Assembly: GCF_009861505.1 (NCBI RefSeq)
Contig: NZ_WTFT01000002.1
Location: 1 to 64,000, forward strand
Direction of reading: 5' to 3'
Origin: Pseudomonas izuensis
Lineage (GTDB): Bacteria; Pseudomonadota; Gammaproteobacteria; Pseudomonadales; Pseudomonadaceae
DNA: 64,000 nucleotides
Part shown: piece by piece, positions 24,178 through 34,557 of the stretch
How the letters are laid out: every line of letters starts with the position of its first letter
How positions within the stretch are numbered: the stretch's first letter is position 1
Notes under the pieces: model-generated
What the model saw: only the letters and a program-made list of their open reading frames with translations
Databases searched by the model: none
Told to the model about the DNA's origin: nothing
Translations under genes and position numbers: made by a program

Positions 24178-27024
24178 TCACACCTGCCCGAGCGCCTTGT
24201 TCAATGCGTGCTCCAGGTCGGCCTTGTAACGCAGGTACAGATTGCTTGAACCCTGACCATCACCGAGCAGGCCCGACAGGTCCAGATCGGTGATGTAGCA
24301 GCGGTAGCGTTTGGTCTCGCGGCGCTGCTCGACGATTTCCCGGGCGACCACGCTGAACAGTTGGTCGCCATGCTCGAGTTCTGAAAATTCCCGCTGATTG
24401 CAGTACAACGTGACCTGCACCTTGCCCGGTGCAGCTTTGCCGACGATCGCCTGTACATCATAGAAGGGTTTATTGACCGGGGTTTGCGGTGCCGGGCGGG
24501 CTTCGACCCGGCGTCCCCGGCCTGAACCTGAAGGCAAGAGTTGGTAATAAAAAGTGTCCAGGCTCCGGGGTTGAGCCGGGTCCATCGGCTGCAAGGCGTC
24601 GCGCCGGTACTGGATCGATTGCAGGAATCGTTGCAGCGGCACCAACAGGCTTTGCTCGTCATGCCACGGCAAACGCTGTTGCCACAAGGCATTGAATTCA
24701 TCCAGTACGTACAGGTCGGCCTGGTCTTCGTTGATTCGGTAGAACACCTGAATGCAACCTGGCTGGCCCATTGGCAGAAGCAGCGCGAGGTCGTTGTCCT
24801 CCAGTGCCATCGGGTCCAGGTGCAGTGGGCTGTACCGGGTCAGTTCTTCGCCCAGGTAATCGTAAAGCGCTGGCAGTGTGGAGAGGGCGATGTGCCTGAC
24901 CTGGCCGGGCACCAGCTCCAGCACGTGATAATGCTGCTGGACCTGAATCAGGTAGCGGTGGTTGAGTTTGCTCAGCAGCAGGGTCTGCGCGATCTCGAGG
25001 ATGTCTTCAACGCGCTGGGCGATGAACTGGGCGCGGTTGTGGCAGAAGCAACGCACACGCAATCGGGGTTGCCACGTGCCGTCCGGCAGGTTGTTGAGGT
25101 AATCGCGCAGGCAGTCGAGCAAGGCATGGGGGCCGTCGAAGCGACTGACCAGCACTTCGTTCCAGCTATTGAGCGTGACCTGATCCAGGGTCAGCACCAG
25201 ATTTTCCCGTACGCCTGCGTAACTCAGGGAGTCGGTGCGCTCGGTGGTCATCAGAATGTTCAGGTCGCGGTGATGCTTGAGCGGGTCGACGCCGACGTTC
25301 ACCAGAATCAGCACTTCGCTGGGCACGCTGGCCCGCAGCAAGCGTTCTTCGGCGACCGTGGGCAGGGGCAGGGGAATGCTCTGTTGCAGGCTGCCGAGCA
25401 GGTTGAACAGTTCGAATTCGCTCAGGTCGCTGGTGCCAGGATGCAAGGCCAGTCGGGTGCTGCTGTCGATCACGCCGTTGCGGTGGCACCAGGTGAGCAA
25501 TTCGAGCAACTGGCGGCTGCGTTTGATCGGGGCGAAATGCTCCCACTCAAGGGCGGTCAGGCTGCCGTTGTACAGACCCCATTGAGATTGCCCCGCTTCC
25601 TTTCTGTTCTCCATGTGCACCAGCGTCAGGGTGTCTTCGGCCAGGTCCGGGGCGATGCCCGGGTTGATGAACTCGACCTTGTCCGCCTTGCGCTCGAAGG
25701 CCGCATACAGGCGTCGGCCCAGCACGCTGAGGTCGCGTTTGTTGATCAGGCTGACGGTCTGTTCGTGCTGGGCAAACTGGGTCAGAAAGCGGTAACTGTA
25801 ATTGAGCTCGTTGACCAGGGCGCGGCGCTCGGAGCCGACCTGGCGGACCTTCCACTGGCTGCGGCTGTCGAGCAGGGCCAACTGGCGCTGGTCCCAATGC
25901 CATTCGTGGGCCAGGCGCTCGAGCAGCGAGCGTTGCCAGCTTTGGGTGCGCCCGGTGTTACCGGTGAGCTTGCGATTGACCTTCAGGTACAGCGCGCGCC
26001 GCACCAGTTCCAGTCGATCTGGCTCATTACGGGTGATGAGGTATTCCTCGATGCGCCGGTAAACCACGACGTAGGGGTCCAGTTCATCGAGGTCGAGCCG
26101 ATTGGCGAACACCGCCTGTTTGAAGCGCAGGCTCAGGCACTGGACCCTGGGATGTTCGCTGGCGTAAACCTCGGTCAGCAGCAACTTGAGCACCGATTTG
26201 TATGGTGACTCGATGCCCTTGAACAATTGCCACAGCCCGGCGCCGATGAATTCGCCAGGCGGAATGAACGCCAGATGCCCCAGGTCGAGGGTTTCGTCGG
26301 CGCGGATGAACCGCTTTGACAGCAGTGTGTGGATGTAGCGGTCGTAACTCGCTTCTTCATAGACCGGCACCAGCCACCAGATCGGCGTGCGTCCGGCCAG
26401 CCAGATCGCCGTGCGATAGAACTCGTCCAGCAACAGAAAGTGCTGGGTGGTGCCGCAATTTTCGGAGCTGAGTTGATTGTCGCGTTCACCCCGCGCAAAA
26501 CGGGCCGGGTCGATCAGGAAGAAGTGCGCCTCGGCGCCCTGGCTGGCAGCCCAGGCTTCAAGCAACTGACATTTCTTGCGCAGTTCGGCGAGTTCGTTCT
26601 CGCCCAGGTCCGAACTGTGGCAAACCCACACGTCCATGTCGCTCTGCTCGGCCTGGGCCAGGGTGCCGAGGCTGCCCATCAGGAACAGGCCGTGAATCGG
26701 GCGTGGCGGGTTGCTGCCGTGGCGTGGTTTATAGGAGAACGAGCGGGTCAGGCGTTGGGCTTCGGCAAGAACGTTGGCCTCGGGTTCGAAATTCGACAGC
26801 CCGGCCGGTGTACTGCCGGAAACGTAGCCGGGCAACAGCGGGTGATTAACGTGGAAAAACAGCGGCAGGAGGTTGAGCACCCCTTGCTGGCGGGTCGACA
26901 AACCTTCCATGGCCCGCCTCATGCGGCCCTCATTGAGCTTCAGGAAGCGTGCGCGCAGTTGGCTCAGAACCTTTCGGTCGATTCCCTCGTCCAGGTCGGG
27001 GCGGATTTCATGGGTGCGGGTCAT
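24178..27024 (-). CDS. cyaA: Class I adenylate cyclase CyaA
   Basis: A 948-residue enterobacterial-type adenylate cyclase producing cAMP, which in Pseudomonas acts through Vfr. The N-terminal catalytic part contains FLMGSLGTLAQAEQSDMDVW VCH with the metal-binding SDMDVW motif near residue 130, FFLIDPARF and FLLLDEFYRTAIWLAGRTPI WW. The long C-terminal half is the regulatory domain. Length and motifs agree with class I. It is a single gene whose 3' end abuts rnk. Confidence 0.96.
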   Translation of the reverse strand: MTRTHEIRPDLDEGIDRKVLSQLRARFLKLNEGRMRRAMEGLSTRQQGVLNLLPLFFHVNHPLLPGYVSGSTPAGLSNFEPEANVLAEAQRLTRSFSYKPRHGSNPPRPIHGLFLMGSLGTLAQAEQSDMDVWVCHSSDLGENELAELRKKCQLLEAWAASQGAEAHFFLIDPARFARGERDNQLSSENCGTTQHFLLLDEFYRTAIWLAGRTPIWWLVPVYEEASYDRYIHTLLSKRFIRADETLDLGHLAFIPPGEFIGAGLWQLFKGIESPYKSVLKLLLTEVYASEHPRVQCLSLRFKQAVFANRLDLDELDPYVVVYRRIEEYLITRNEPDRLELVRRALYLKVNRKLTGNTGRTQSWQRSLLERLAHEWHWDQRQLALLDSRSQWKVRQVGSERRALVNELNYSYRFLTQFAQHEQTVSLINKRDLSVLGRRLYAAFERKADKVEFINPGIAPDLAEDTLTLVHMENRKEAGQSQWGLYNGSLTALEWEHFAPIKRSRQLLELLTWCHRNGVIDSSTRLALHPGTSDLSEFELFNLLGSLQQSIPLPLPTVAEERLLRASVPSEVLILVNVGVDPLKHHRDLNILMTTERTDSLSYAGVRENLVLTLDQVTLNSWNEVLVSRFDGPHALLDCLRDYLNNLPDGTWQPRLRVRCFCHNRAQFIAQRVEDILEIAQTLLLSKLNHRYLIQVQQHYHVLELVPGQVRHIALSTLPALYDYLGEELTRYSPLHLDPMALEDNDLALLLPMGQPGCIQVFYRINEDQADLYVLDEFNALWQQRLPWHDEQSLLVPLQRFLQSIQYRRDALQPMDPAQPRSLDTFYYQLLPSGSGRGRRVEARPAPQTPVNKPFYDVQAIVGKAAPGKVQVTLYCNQREFSELEHGDQLFSVVAREIVEQRRETKRYRCYITDLDLSGLLGDGQGSSNLYLRYKADLEHALNKALGQV

Positions 27025-27215
27025 GTCAGCTCAAACCGGCTCGCAGGGCTCGGACGTGGGGCTCTCGGGTGAGGGAAGTTTAGCGCCTCGATCCCGGGAC
27101 ATTTAAGCCGATTTTGTTTTTTTGACGTCAGATTTGTATCGCATGGCGACTCAGGCGGCACTGAGTGCCCGCGGAAATCCCGTGGCAGGGGTTTCCGTGG
27201 GCGATATGGTGGAAT

Positions 27216-27461
27216 TCAGGCTGTTTCTTCAGCTTTCAGAATGGTGAGCACGGTCTGCACACTTTGCGCGGCGTCACGTCCCAGGCTGGTCAGATAACCA
27301 CCATCGGGCTGGTCGATCAGTTCTTTTTCGTAAAGGCGTTGGGCAGCGGCAATGGCTTTTGGGGCAGCGGTCTGATGAATTTTCAAACCTTCCTGGGAAC
27401 TGTCCAGGTTGAAGAGTGCGAGGATTTCCAGTTCGGCAACCAACTCAGGGGTAAGCGACAT
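27216..27461 (-). CDS. TIGR02647 family protein
   Basis: An 81-residue small protein (start MSLTPELVAELEILALFNLD, end ILKAEETA) of the conserved TIGR02647 family found in Pseudomonas and relatives, sometimes described as DNA-binding. It looks like a short winged-helix: AAQRLYEKELIDQPDGGYLT. It is separated from cyaA by 191 bp with no other gene. Function unknown. Confidence 0.8.
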   Translation of the reverse strand: MSLTPELVAELEILALFNLDSSQEGLKIHQTAAPKAIAAAQRLYEKELIDQPDGGYLTSLGRDAAQSVQTVLTILKAEETA

Positions 27462-27556
27462 AAGGACTCCAGACTTTCTAGGAATTGGACGACAGCGCCC
27501 CTAAGGTGAACCCGCCGGTGCGGCATGTCCAGTGCTCGCAGCAGCCTTTTTTCTCT

Positions 27557-27658
27557 CTGTAGGAGCGAGCTCGCTCGCGATGGTCGTCAACGATGACGCT
27601 GGAGGCCTGACAGCCCGCAGTGCTCTCAGGTTCTTCGCGAGCAGGCTCGCTCCTACAG
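27557..27658. repeat. REP pair
   Basis: CTGTAGGAGCGAGCTCGCTC and the inverted CGCGAGCAGGCTCGCTCCTA enclose about 55 bp. Confidence 0.88.
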
Positions 27659-27672
27659 GGGGAAGGGAGGGG

Positions 27673-27969
27673 TTATTTCTTTTCGGGTGGCAATTCAGGC
27701 AATGCACGCAGCGCCGCTTCGTACCATTCGGTATTGAACGCGCGGTCTTCTTCGAGGATAGCGTCGATTTCTACCGCTAAAACGTGGGCCATCAGGTTGA
27801 GGATTTCCTCCCGCTCGTAACCCACCAGTGTCAGCTTGTTGAACGTCGCCTTGGCTGCCGGCGGATTATCGCTTTCAATCTGGTTTTCGATGGCTTCGAT
27901 CAGCGTGTTCTCGGCGAATTCTTCTTCGTCGATGTCGTCTTGGCGGGTGTCGGGGGTTGGCTCGCTCAT
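27673..27969 (-). CDS. Conserved hypothetical protein (PA5271-like position)
   Basis: A 98-residue acidic, helical protein (MSEPTPDTRQDDIDEEEFAE ... RALPELPPEKK) without membrane segments. The centre FNKLTLVGYEREEILNLMAH looks like a conserved helical motif. The ATG at 27969 has AGGAG upstream; the longer frame to 28008 is not favoured. It is conserved near cyaA and argH in Pseudomonas. Function unknown. Confidence 0.75.
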   Translation of the reverse strand: MSEPTPDTRQDDIDEEEFAENTLIEAIENQIESDNPPAAKATFNKLTLVGYEREEILNLMAHVLAVEIDAILEEDRAFNTEWYEAALRALPELPPEKK

Positions 27970-28093
27970 GGCAGGCTCCTCTAGGAAAGGTGGCCAGTTT
28001 ACCCGCATTCAGGGCTGTGATGCTGCTGGCGAGAATGCCCTCGACGTTCTATAACAGGCACTGCCAACCCCTGCACGGCCTGGAGGCTATGTG

Positions 28094-28753
28094 ATGCTCA
28101 AGCTTTATGGATTTTCCGTCAGCAACTACTACAACATGGTCAAGCTGGCGCTGCTGGAAAAGGGATTGTCCTTCGAAGAAGTACCGTTTTACGGTGGCCA
28201 GACCCCCGAGGCACTGGCTATCAGCCCGCGTGGCAAGGTGCCGGTGCTGGGTGTCGAACAGGGTTTCATCAATGAAACCGCTGTGATCCTCGAATACATC
28301 GAGCAAAGCCAGAAAGGCACACCGCTGTTGCCGAGCGATCCTTTTGAGCGGGCGCAGGTGCTGGCACTGGCCAAGGAGATCGAGCTGTATATCGAACTGC
28401 CTTCGCGCGCCTGCTATCCCGAAGCGTTTTTCGGCATGACGTTGCCGGATGCGATCAAGGAAAAGACCAAGGCCGAATTGCTGCTGGGCGTTGCATCCCT
28501 GGGTCGACACGGCAAATTCAGCCCTTACGTGGCGGGCGACAGCCTGAGCGTGGCGGATGTGTACTTCCTGTACAGCGTGCCGCTGGCCTGTGGGGTGGCG
28601 AAAAAGCTGTTTGATATTGATTTGCTGGCTGAACTGCCAGAAGCCAAGGCGCTGCTGGAGCGTCTGGGGGACAATCCGAACGTGCAGCGGATTGCGGCGG
28701 ACAAGGAAGCGGCGATGCCTGCGTTTATGGCGATGATAGCTTCCAAGAAATAG
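28094..28753 (+). CDS. Glutathione S-transferase family protein
   Basis: A 219-residue cytosolic GST. The thioredoxin-like N-terminal domain (MLKLYGFSVSNYYNMVKLAL ... RGKVPVLGVEQGFINETAVI with the cis-proline and ETA glutathione contact) is followed by an all-helical C-terminal domain (YVAGDSLSVADVYFLY). The substrate is unknown. ATG 28094 lies 7 nt after GGAGG and is preferred over the GTG at 28091. It is convergent with argH, with a REP pair between. Confidence 0.88.
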   Translation: MLKLYGFSVSNYYNMVKLALLEKGLSFEEVPFYGGQTPEALAISPRGKVPVLGVEQGFINETAVILEYIEQSQKGTPLLPSDPFERAQVLALAKEIELYIELPSRACYPEAFFGMTLPDAIKEKTKAELLLGVASLGRHGKFSPYVAGDSLSVADVYFLYSVPLACGVAKKLFDIDLLAELPEAKALLERLGDNPNVQRIAADKEAAMPAFMAMIASKK

Positions 28754-28775
28754 TTTTGTAGCGTTCTTGCGAATG

Positions 28776-28860
28776 CCATCGCGGGCAAGCCTTGCTCCCA
28801 CAGGTCAGCATTGATTTCGAAATCGACGCGACCTGTGGGAGCAAGGCTTGCCCGCGATGC
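28776..28860. repeat. REP pair
   Basis: CCATCGCGGGCAAGCCTTGC and its inverted partner; it fills the space between the convergent GST gene and argH and ends at the argH stop. Confidence 0.9.
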
Positions 28861-28862
28861 TT

Positions 28863-30257
28863 TTAGCGACTGGCGAGCAGCGCCTGACCACGCACCACGG
28901 CAGCCTTCACCTGTGCCGGCGCAGTTCCGCCGATGTGGTTACGGGCATTGACCGAACCTTCCAGTGTCAGCACGGCGAACACGTCCTGATCGATCTGGTC
29001 GCTGAACTTGCGCAGTTCTTCCAGGCTCATTTCCGCCAGGTCCTTGCCGCTTTCCACGCCGTACTTCACGGCATGACCCACGATTTCGTGGCAATCCCGG
29101 AATGGCAGGCCACGACGTACCAGGTAGTCGGCCAGGTCGGTGGCAGTGGAGAAGCCGCGCAGGGCTGCTTCGCGCATCATGGCGTGCTTGGGCTTGATCG
29201 CCGGGATCATGTCGGCAAAGGCTCGCAACGAGTCGCGCAGGGTGTCGGCGGCGTCGAACAGCGGTTCCTTGTCTTCCTGGTTGTCCTTGTTATAGGCCAG
29301 AGGCTGGCCTTTCATCAGGGTCAGCAGGCCCATCAGCGCGCCGAAAACCCGACCGGTCTTGCCACGCACCAGCTCCGGCACGTCCGGGTTTTTCTTTTGC
29401 GGCATGATCGAGCTGCCGGTGCAGAAACGGTCCGGCAGATCGATGAACTGGAACTGCGCGCTGGTCCACAGCACCAGCTCTTCAGAGAAGCGCGACAGGT
29501 GCATCATCGCGATGCTGGCAGCCGAGCAGAACTCGATGGCGAAGTCGCGATCGGACACGTTGTCCAGGGAGTTGCCACCGACCGCGTCGAAGCCCAACAG
29601 TTGCGCGGTGTATTCGCGGTCGATCGGGTAGGTGGTGCCGGCCAGTGCGGCGCTGCCCAGTGGCATGCGGTTGGTGCGTTTGCGGCAGTCGACCAGGCGC
29701 TCGTAGTCGCGGCTGAGCATTTCGAACCAGGCCAGCATGTGGTGCCCGAAGGTCACCGGTTGCGCGGTTTGCAGGTGGGTGAAGCCGGGCATGATGCTGC
29801 CCGCTTCGCGCTCGGCCTGTTCCAGCAAGCCTTTTTGCAGGCGGGTGATTTCGCTCAGGATCAGGTCGATTTCGTCACGCAGCCACAGGCGGATATCGGT
29901 GGCGACCTGATCGTTACGACTGCGGCCGGTGTGCAGCTTTTTACCGGTCACGCCGATGCGGTCGGTCAGGCGTGCCTCGATGTTCATGTGCACGTCTTCG
30001 AGGTCCACGCGCCAGTCGAACTGACCGGCCTCGATTTCACCCTGGATGGTCTTCAGGCCATCGATGATGCTGTCGCGCTCGGCATCCGTCAGCACGCCGA
30101 CCTTGGCCAGCATGGTGGCGTGGGCGATCGAGCCCATGATGTCGTGGCGATACAGGCGCTGGTCGAAGGTGACGGAGGCGGTGAAGCGGGCGACGAAGGC
30201 GTCGACGGGTTCACTGAAGCGGCCGCCCCAGGACTGATTGGTCTTGTCAGTGCTCAT
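28863..30257 (-). CDS. argH: Argininosuccinate lyase ArgH
   Basis: A 464-residue enzyme of the fumarase/aspartase superfamily that cleaves argininosuccinate to arginine and fumarate. The signature [15 protein letters not shown] with the catalytic loop is present, as are [12 protein letters not shown] and the [15 protein letters not shown] motif with the catalytic histidine. Length is standard. It is divergent from algR. Confidence 0.97.
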   Translation of the reverse strand: MSTDKTNQSWGGRFSEPVDAFVARFTASVTFDQRLYRHDIMGSIAHATMLAKVGVLTDAERDSIIDGLKTIQGEIEAGQFDWRVDLEDVHMNIEARLTDRIGVTGKKLHTGRSRNDQVATDIRLWLRDEIDLILSEITRLQKGLLEQAEREAGSIMPGFTHLQTAQPVTFGHHMLAWFEMLSRDYERLVDCRKRTNRMPLGSAALAGTTYPIDREYTAQLLGFDAVGGNSLDNVSDRDFAIEFCSAASIAMMHLSRFSEELVLWTSAQFQFIDLPDRFCTGSSIMPQKKNPDVPELVRGKTGRVFGALMGLLTLMKGQPLAYNKDNQEDKEPLFDAADTLRDSLRAFADMIPAIKPKHAMMREAALRGFSTATDLADYLVRRGLPFRDCHEIVGHAVKYGVESGKDLAEMSLEELRKFSDQIDQDVFAVLTLEGSVNARNHIGGTAPAQVKAAVVRGQALLASR

Positions 30258-30792
30258 GAATTCGCTCGTATCGGCTGAAGAAAGATGGCGTTGAAAACTG
30301 CCGCGGATAATAACAGGGTTGCCAATCCTGTCGCTGACACTGGTCGACTGGTTTTCATCGGACCTGTAGGCGCGAGCCTGCTCGCGATGAACCTGAGGGC
30401 GACGCGTGTATCCAGGAAGCCCTCGTTTTCGTTAGCGTCCATCGCGAGCAGGCTCGCTCCTACAGTTTTCACTGCTTGCGCAACGATATTTTTCATTTGA
30501 GCAATATCGGCTCGGCAACCGTCTACAGTTGGACAGTAGGACTAGCGCACTTCTCGGTGCAGATGCTGACTATAAGAAGAGGGGTGTTCATATTGCGTAT
30601 CAGCAAACCCTGTGGCGATGTGTCGCCAATGCGGGCCTGGGCCGCCAATTGCCCGTCGGATAAAATTTTTACCGCCGGACGAGCGGCACTTTTTGACGCT
30701 CGGGCTAGTCTTAGCGTGGATCGCGGTGACGGACGTCACTTCACCTGTCTACGCTATCCTTGTGCGAGACTCACGCAGGAATCCAGCGCAAT
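30258..30792. other. 535 bp argH-algR intergenic region, no algZ/fimS
   Basis: In P. aeruginosa the histidine kinase gene algZ (fimS) precedes algR. Here only 535 bp separate argH and algR, and no frame shows kinase or LytS-type motifs. The region contains a REP pair (30364-30465) and probably the algR promoter. The 106-codon open frame at 30476-30796 has no family features and is rejected. Confidence 0.75.
30364..30465. repeat. REP pair
   Basis: CTGTAGGCGCGAGCCTGCTC and the inverted CGCGAGCAGGCTCGCTCCTA; it lies upstream of argH and algR. Confidence 0.88.
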
Positions 30793-31539
30793 ATGAATGT
30801 CCTGATCGTTGATGACGACCCCCTTGCCCGCGAGCGCCTGAGCCGAATGGTTGGCGAACTCGAGGGATACAGTGTCCTGGAGCCCAGCGCCACGAACGGC
30901 GAAGAGGCGCTGGCACTGATCGACAGCCACAAGCCGGATATCGTTCTGCTCGATATCCGCATGCCAGGCCTCGATGGCCTGCAAGTGGCCGCGCGATTGT
31001 GCGAGCGCGAAACCCCGCCCGCCGTGGTGTTTTGCACGGGGCCCGATGAATTTGCCGTGGAAGCCTTACAGGCCAGCGCCGTAGGCTATCTGGTGAAACC
31101 GGTGAGAACTGAACATTTACATGACGCGTTAAAAAAAGCCGAACGTCCCAATCGTGTCCAACTCTCGGCCCTGACCCGTCCGGCCGCCGAAAGTGGCAGT
31201 GGCCCCCGCAGCCATATCAGCGCACGCACCCGTAAGGGAATCGAGCTGATTCCGCTGGATCAGGTGGTTTACTTCATCGCCGATCACAAATACGTGACCT
31301 TGCGCCACGAAACCGGCGAGGTGCTGCTCGACGAACCGCTCAAAGCCCTTGAAGACGAATTCGGTGACCGTTTCGTGCGCATCCACCGCAACGCACTGGT
31401 TGCTCGTGAGCGCATCGAGCGCTTGCAGCGAACGCCTCTGGGACATTTTCAGCTGTTCCTCAAAGGCCTGAACGGCGATGCGTTGATCGTCAGTCGGCGC
31501 CATGTGGCCGGCGTGCGGAAAATGATGCAACAGCTTTGA
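30793..31539 (+). CDS. algR: LytTR response regulator AlgR
   Basis: A 248-residue regulator of alginate, twitching and virulence genes in P. aeruginosa. The receiver domain starts MNVLIVDDDPLARERL with the phospho-acceptor D54 in VLLDIRMPG and ends at the KPVR lysine. The LytTR DNA-binding domain follows (SARTRKGIELIPLDQVVYFI then ADHKYVTLRH ... FVRIHRNALVARERIERL). The upstream GTG/ATG options lack a ribosome site, so ATG 30793 is chosen. No cognate kinase gene is adjacent. hemC follows after 138 bp. Confidence 0.94.
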   Translation: MNVLIVDDDPLARERLSRMVGELEGYSVLEPSATNGEEALALIDSHKPDIVLLDIRMPGLDGLQVAARLCERETPPAVVFCTGPDEFAVEALQASAVGYLVKPVRTEHLHDALKKAERPNRVQLSALTRPAAESGSGPRSHISARTRKGIELIPLDQVVYFIADHKYVTLRHETGEVLLDEPLKALEDEFGDRFVRIHRNALVARERIERLQRTPLGHFQLFLKGLNGDALIVSRRHVAGVRKMMQQL

Positions 31540-31677
31540 TTCGCCGGTCGCAGGCGAATTTCACACCCGATTGCCGGACATCCGGGGCCAGGGAGGCACA
31601 GTAGTTTCTGATACAAGTCAAAGTGGATTTGGCTGAGCTGTTATTATCCGCCGTATCTATTCAGTACGGATTGATCC

Positions 31678-32619
31678 ATGTCCTCTCGCCAGATCCGCAT
31701 CGCCACCCGCAAAAGTGCTCTCGCCCTGTGGCAGGCCGAATACGTCAAAGCCCGTCTGGAAGAGGCCCATCCGGGCCTTCTCGTGACGCTGGTTCCGATG
31801 GTCAGTCGCGGCGACAAGCTGCTCGACTCACCGCTGTCGAAAATCGGCGGCAAAGGCCTGTTCGTCAAGGAGTTGGAAACCGCGCTGCTGGAAAACGAAG
31901 CAGACATCGCCGTGCACTCCATGAAAGACGTGCCGATGGACTTCCCTGAAGGCCTCGGCCTGTTCTGTATCTGCGAGCGCGAAGACCCGCGCGATGCATT
32001 TGTCTCCAATACCTACGCCAGCCTTGAAGAATTGCCGCCAGGCAGCATCGTCGGCACGTCGAGCCTGCGCCGTCAGGCCCAGTTGCTGACCCGTCGTCCG
32101 GACCTGGAAATCCGCTTCTTGCGCGGTAACGTCAACACTCGCCTGGCCAAGCTCGATGCCGGCGAATACGACGCCATTATCCTTGCCTCCGCCGGTTTGA
32201 TTCGCCTGGGTTTTGAAGATCGCATTACCTCGGCCATCAGTGTCGACGACAGTCTGCCGGCGGGTGGTCAAGGCGCAGTGGGCATCGAGTGCCGCAGTGC
32301 CGACAGCGAAATTCACGCGCTGCTGGCACCGCTGCATCACCAGGACACCGCTACCCGCGTGATCGCCGAACGTGCCCTCAACAAACATCTGAATGGCGGC
32401 TGCCAGGTGCCGATCGCCTGCTACGCCGTGCTTGAAGGCGAACAGATCTGGCTGCGCGGTCTGGTGGGTGATCCCAATGGCGGTCTGCTGCTCAGCGCGC
32501 AGGCGCGTGCTCCGCGTGGTGATGCCGAAGCCCTGGGGGTGCGAGTGGCCGAAGACTTGTTGAGCCAGGGCGCCGCCGACATTCTCAAAGCGGTCTATGG
32601 CGAGGCAGGTCACGAGTGA
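31678..32619 (+). CDS. hemC: Porphobilinogen deaminase HemC
   Basis: A 313-residue enzyme that joins four porphobilinogens into hydroxymethylbilane. Motifs are [48 protein letters not shown] and the dipyrromethane-cofactor cysteine in [12 protein letters not shown]. It is the first gene of the hemC-hemD-hemX-hemY operon and overlaps hemD by 4 bp. Confidence 0.97.
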   Translation: MSSRQIRIATRKSALALWQAEYVKARLEEAHPGLLVTLVPMVSRGDKLLDSPLSKIGGKGLFVKELETALLENEADIAVHSMKDVPMDFPEGLGLFCICEREDPRDAFVSNTYASLEELPPGSIVGTSSLRRQAQLLTRRPDLEIRFLRGNVNTRLAKLDAGEYDAIILASAGLIRLGFEDRITSAISVDDSLPAGGQGAVGIECRSADSEIHALLAPLHHQDTATRVIAERALNKHLNGGCQVPIACYAVLEGEQIWLRGLVGDPNGGLLLSAQARAPRGDAEALGVRVAEDLLSQGAADILKAVYGEAGHE

Positions 32620-33383
32620 CGGGCTGGCGCCTGCTGCTGACGCGTCCGGCGGATGAGTCGGCGGCGCTGAGCGGCTTCCTGGCCGGGCAGGGGATTTTCA
32701 GCAGCAGCTTGCCGCTTTTGGACATCATGCCAATCCCTGCCTCTGACACAATGCGCGACGTGATCCGCGACCTGGATCATTACTGCGCAGTGATCGTGGT
32801 CAGCAAGCCCGCCGCGCGGATCGGCGTCGAACTGCTCGACCGGTTTTGCGCGCAAACACCGCGTGTGAAGTGGTTCAGCGTTGGCGCGGCGACAGCGCAG
32901 ATTCTTGAGGATCACGACCTGGACGTGAGCTTTCCGGAGGACGGCGATGACAGCGAAGCCTTGCTTGAGCTGGCGAATTTGCGCGAGGCTATCGCCCGAC
33001 CCGAGCCGCGTGTGCTGATCCTGCGCGGGGAGGGTGGTCGCGAGTTGCTGGCTGAGCGCTTGCGTGAGCGAGGTGCTAGTGTCGAGTACCTGGAGTTGTA
33101 CCGCCGCGAGCTGCCGCAATACCCGCCGGCAGCACTGCCCGGACGAATCGAATCGGAACGCCTGAATGCACTGGTGGTCAGCAGTGGACAGGGTTTTGAG
33201 CACCTGCATCAATTGGCTGGCGATGCCTGGCCGCAATTGGCGCGGTTGCCGTTGTTTGTACCTAGCCCCAGGGTCGCCGAGCTGGCACGTGCTGCCGGTG
33301 CCCTGACTGTTGTGGATTGTCGTGGCGCCAGTGCCGCGGCCTTGCTGACGGCGTTGCGGGAGCATCCCGAACCCGTTCTCTAA
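32616..33383 (+). CDS. hemD: Uroporphyrinogen-III synthase HemD
   Basis: A 255-residue enzyme that cyclises and inverts hydroxymethylbilane to uroporphyrinogen III. The family is poorly conserved, but [17 protein letters not shown] at the N-terminus, [31 protein letters not shown] and the paired Rossmann-like halves fit. The start is GTG at 32616 inside the hemC stop (GTGA overlap), which implies translational coupling. Confidence 0.93.
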   Translation: MTGWRLLLTRPADESAALSGFLAGQGIFSSSLPLLDIMPIPASDTMRDVIRDLDHYCAVIVVSKPAARIGVELLDRFCAQTPRVKWFSVGAATAQILEDHDLDVSFPEDGDDSEALLELANLREAIARPEPRVLILRGEGGRELLAERLRERGASVEYLELYRRELPQYPPAALPGRIESERLNALVVSSGQGFEHLHQLAGDAWPQLARLPLFVPSPRVAELARAAGALTVVDCRGASAAALLTALREHPEPVL

Positions 33384-33399
33384 TGCAAAGGATGGATAC

Positions 33400-34557
33400 G
33401 TGAGCGAAACAGCCTTGCCTAAAGATAACGCGCGACCTGTGCTCGATGCACCGCTCGATGCACCTGTTGATCAAATGCCGCCGCCTGTTGCAGCGCAGCG
33501 CCGAGGCAATGGGCTGGCGATCGTCGCGCTGCTGGTGGGCGCTGTCGGTGTGGCGGTGGGCGGTTGGGGCGTCTGGCAGGTGCGCCACCTGCAAGCGACC
33601 AACCAGCAGCACTTGAGTCAGGTGCAGGCGTTGAGCGACGAGGCGCAAAGCCTGAGGCTCAATGAGCAGCGCCTGAGCGCGCGACTGGAGCAATTGCCCG
33701 GCGCCGATGTGCTGGAAGAGCGCAGTCGTCTGGTGATTCAGCTGCAAGGCGATCAGCAGCGGCTGAATCAGCGACTGGAAACCGTCCTAGGTGCCAGCCG
33801 CAAGGACTGGCGCCTGGCCGAGGCCGAACACTTGCTGCGTCTGGCCAGCCTGCGCCTGTCTGCCTTGCAGGACATCAGCAGCGCCCAGGCCCTGGTGCAG
33901 GGTGCCGACGAAATTCTGCGCGAACAAAATGATCCGGGCGCCTTCGCTGCGCGCGAACAGGTGGCCAAGACCCTTGTGGCGTTGCGCAGCACCGAGCAGC
34001 CGGATCGCACCGGGCTGTTCCTGCGCCTGGGGGCGCTGCGCGAACAGGTCACTGGCCTCACCGAGCTGGCACCCGAATACAAGGAACGTGGCGAATCGCT
34101 GCTCGGCCTGACCGCCGACGGCGACGGTGCCAGTCGCTGGGCGCAATGGTGGGATCAGATCTCGCGTTACATCCGTATCGATTTCAATGCCGATAAAAAT
34201 GTCCGCCCATTGCTTGCCGGGCAGAGCCTGAGCCAGGTGCGTCTGGCCCTGAGCCTGGCACTGGAGCAGGCACAATGGGCCGCGCTCAATGGTCAGGCTG
34301 TGGTTTACAGCCAGGCACTGGACGAGGCGCGTGACGTACTCAAAGGTAATTTCAACCCGGACAACCCGCAGAGCAAAGTGATGCTTGATCAGGTGGCCGA
34401 ACTGAGCACGCAGCCAGTGACTGTGGTTACCCCGGACCTGACCGGGACGCTCAGTGCGGTCCAGGGTTATCTGGAGCGGCGCAATGTCAACGCCGAAGAC
34501 TCGATCAAGCCACTGGCCAAGCCTGGCGCGAGCACCGCGCAGGAGGCCACGCCATGA
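33400..34557 (+). CDS. hemX: HemX family protein
   Basis: A 385-residue inner-membrane protein annotated as HemX, often labelled uroporphyrinogen-III C-methyltransferase although it lacks the methyltransferase fold. After a proline-rich cytoplasmic start comes one transmembrane helix (GLAIVALLVGAVGVAVGGWG), then coiled-coil (LSQVQALSDEAQSLRLNEQR) and a helical periplasmic domain. It starts with GTG 33400 after AAAGGATGG. The role in haem synthesis is unsettled. It overlaps hemY by 4 bp. Confidence 0.88.
   Translation: MSETALPKDNARPVLDAPLDAPVDQMPPPVAAQRRGNGLAIVALLVGAVGVAVGGWGVWQVRHLQATNQQHLSQVQALSDEAQSLRLNEQRLSARLEQLPGADVLEERSRLVIQLQGDQQRLNQRLETVLGASRKDWRLAEAEHLLRLASLRLSALQDISSAQALVQGADEILREQNDPGAFAAREQVAKTLVALRSTEQPDRTGLFLRLGALREQVTGLTELAPEYKERGESLLGLTADGDGASRWAQWWDQISRYIRIDFNADKNVRPLLAGQSLSQVRLALSLALEQAQWAALNGQAVVYSQALDEARDVLKGNFNPDNPQSKVMLDQVAELSTQPVTVVTPDLTGTLSAVQGYLERRNVNAEDSIKPLAKPGASTAQEATP

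Noticed and set aside
24541..26208. 555-codon open frame antisense to cyaA
   Set aside because: cyaA is certain and the antisense product has no family features.
30476..30796. Truncated algZ/fimS
   Set aside because: The 106-codon frame has no histidine-kinase, HATPase or LytS membrane motifs, so it is not a recognisable remnant.
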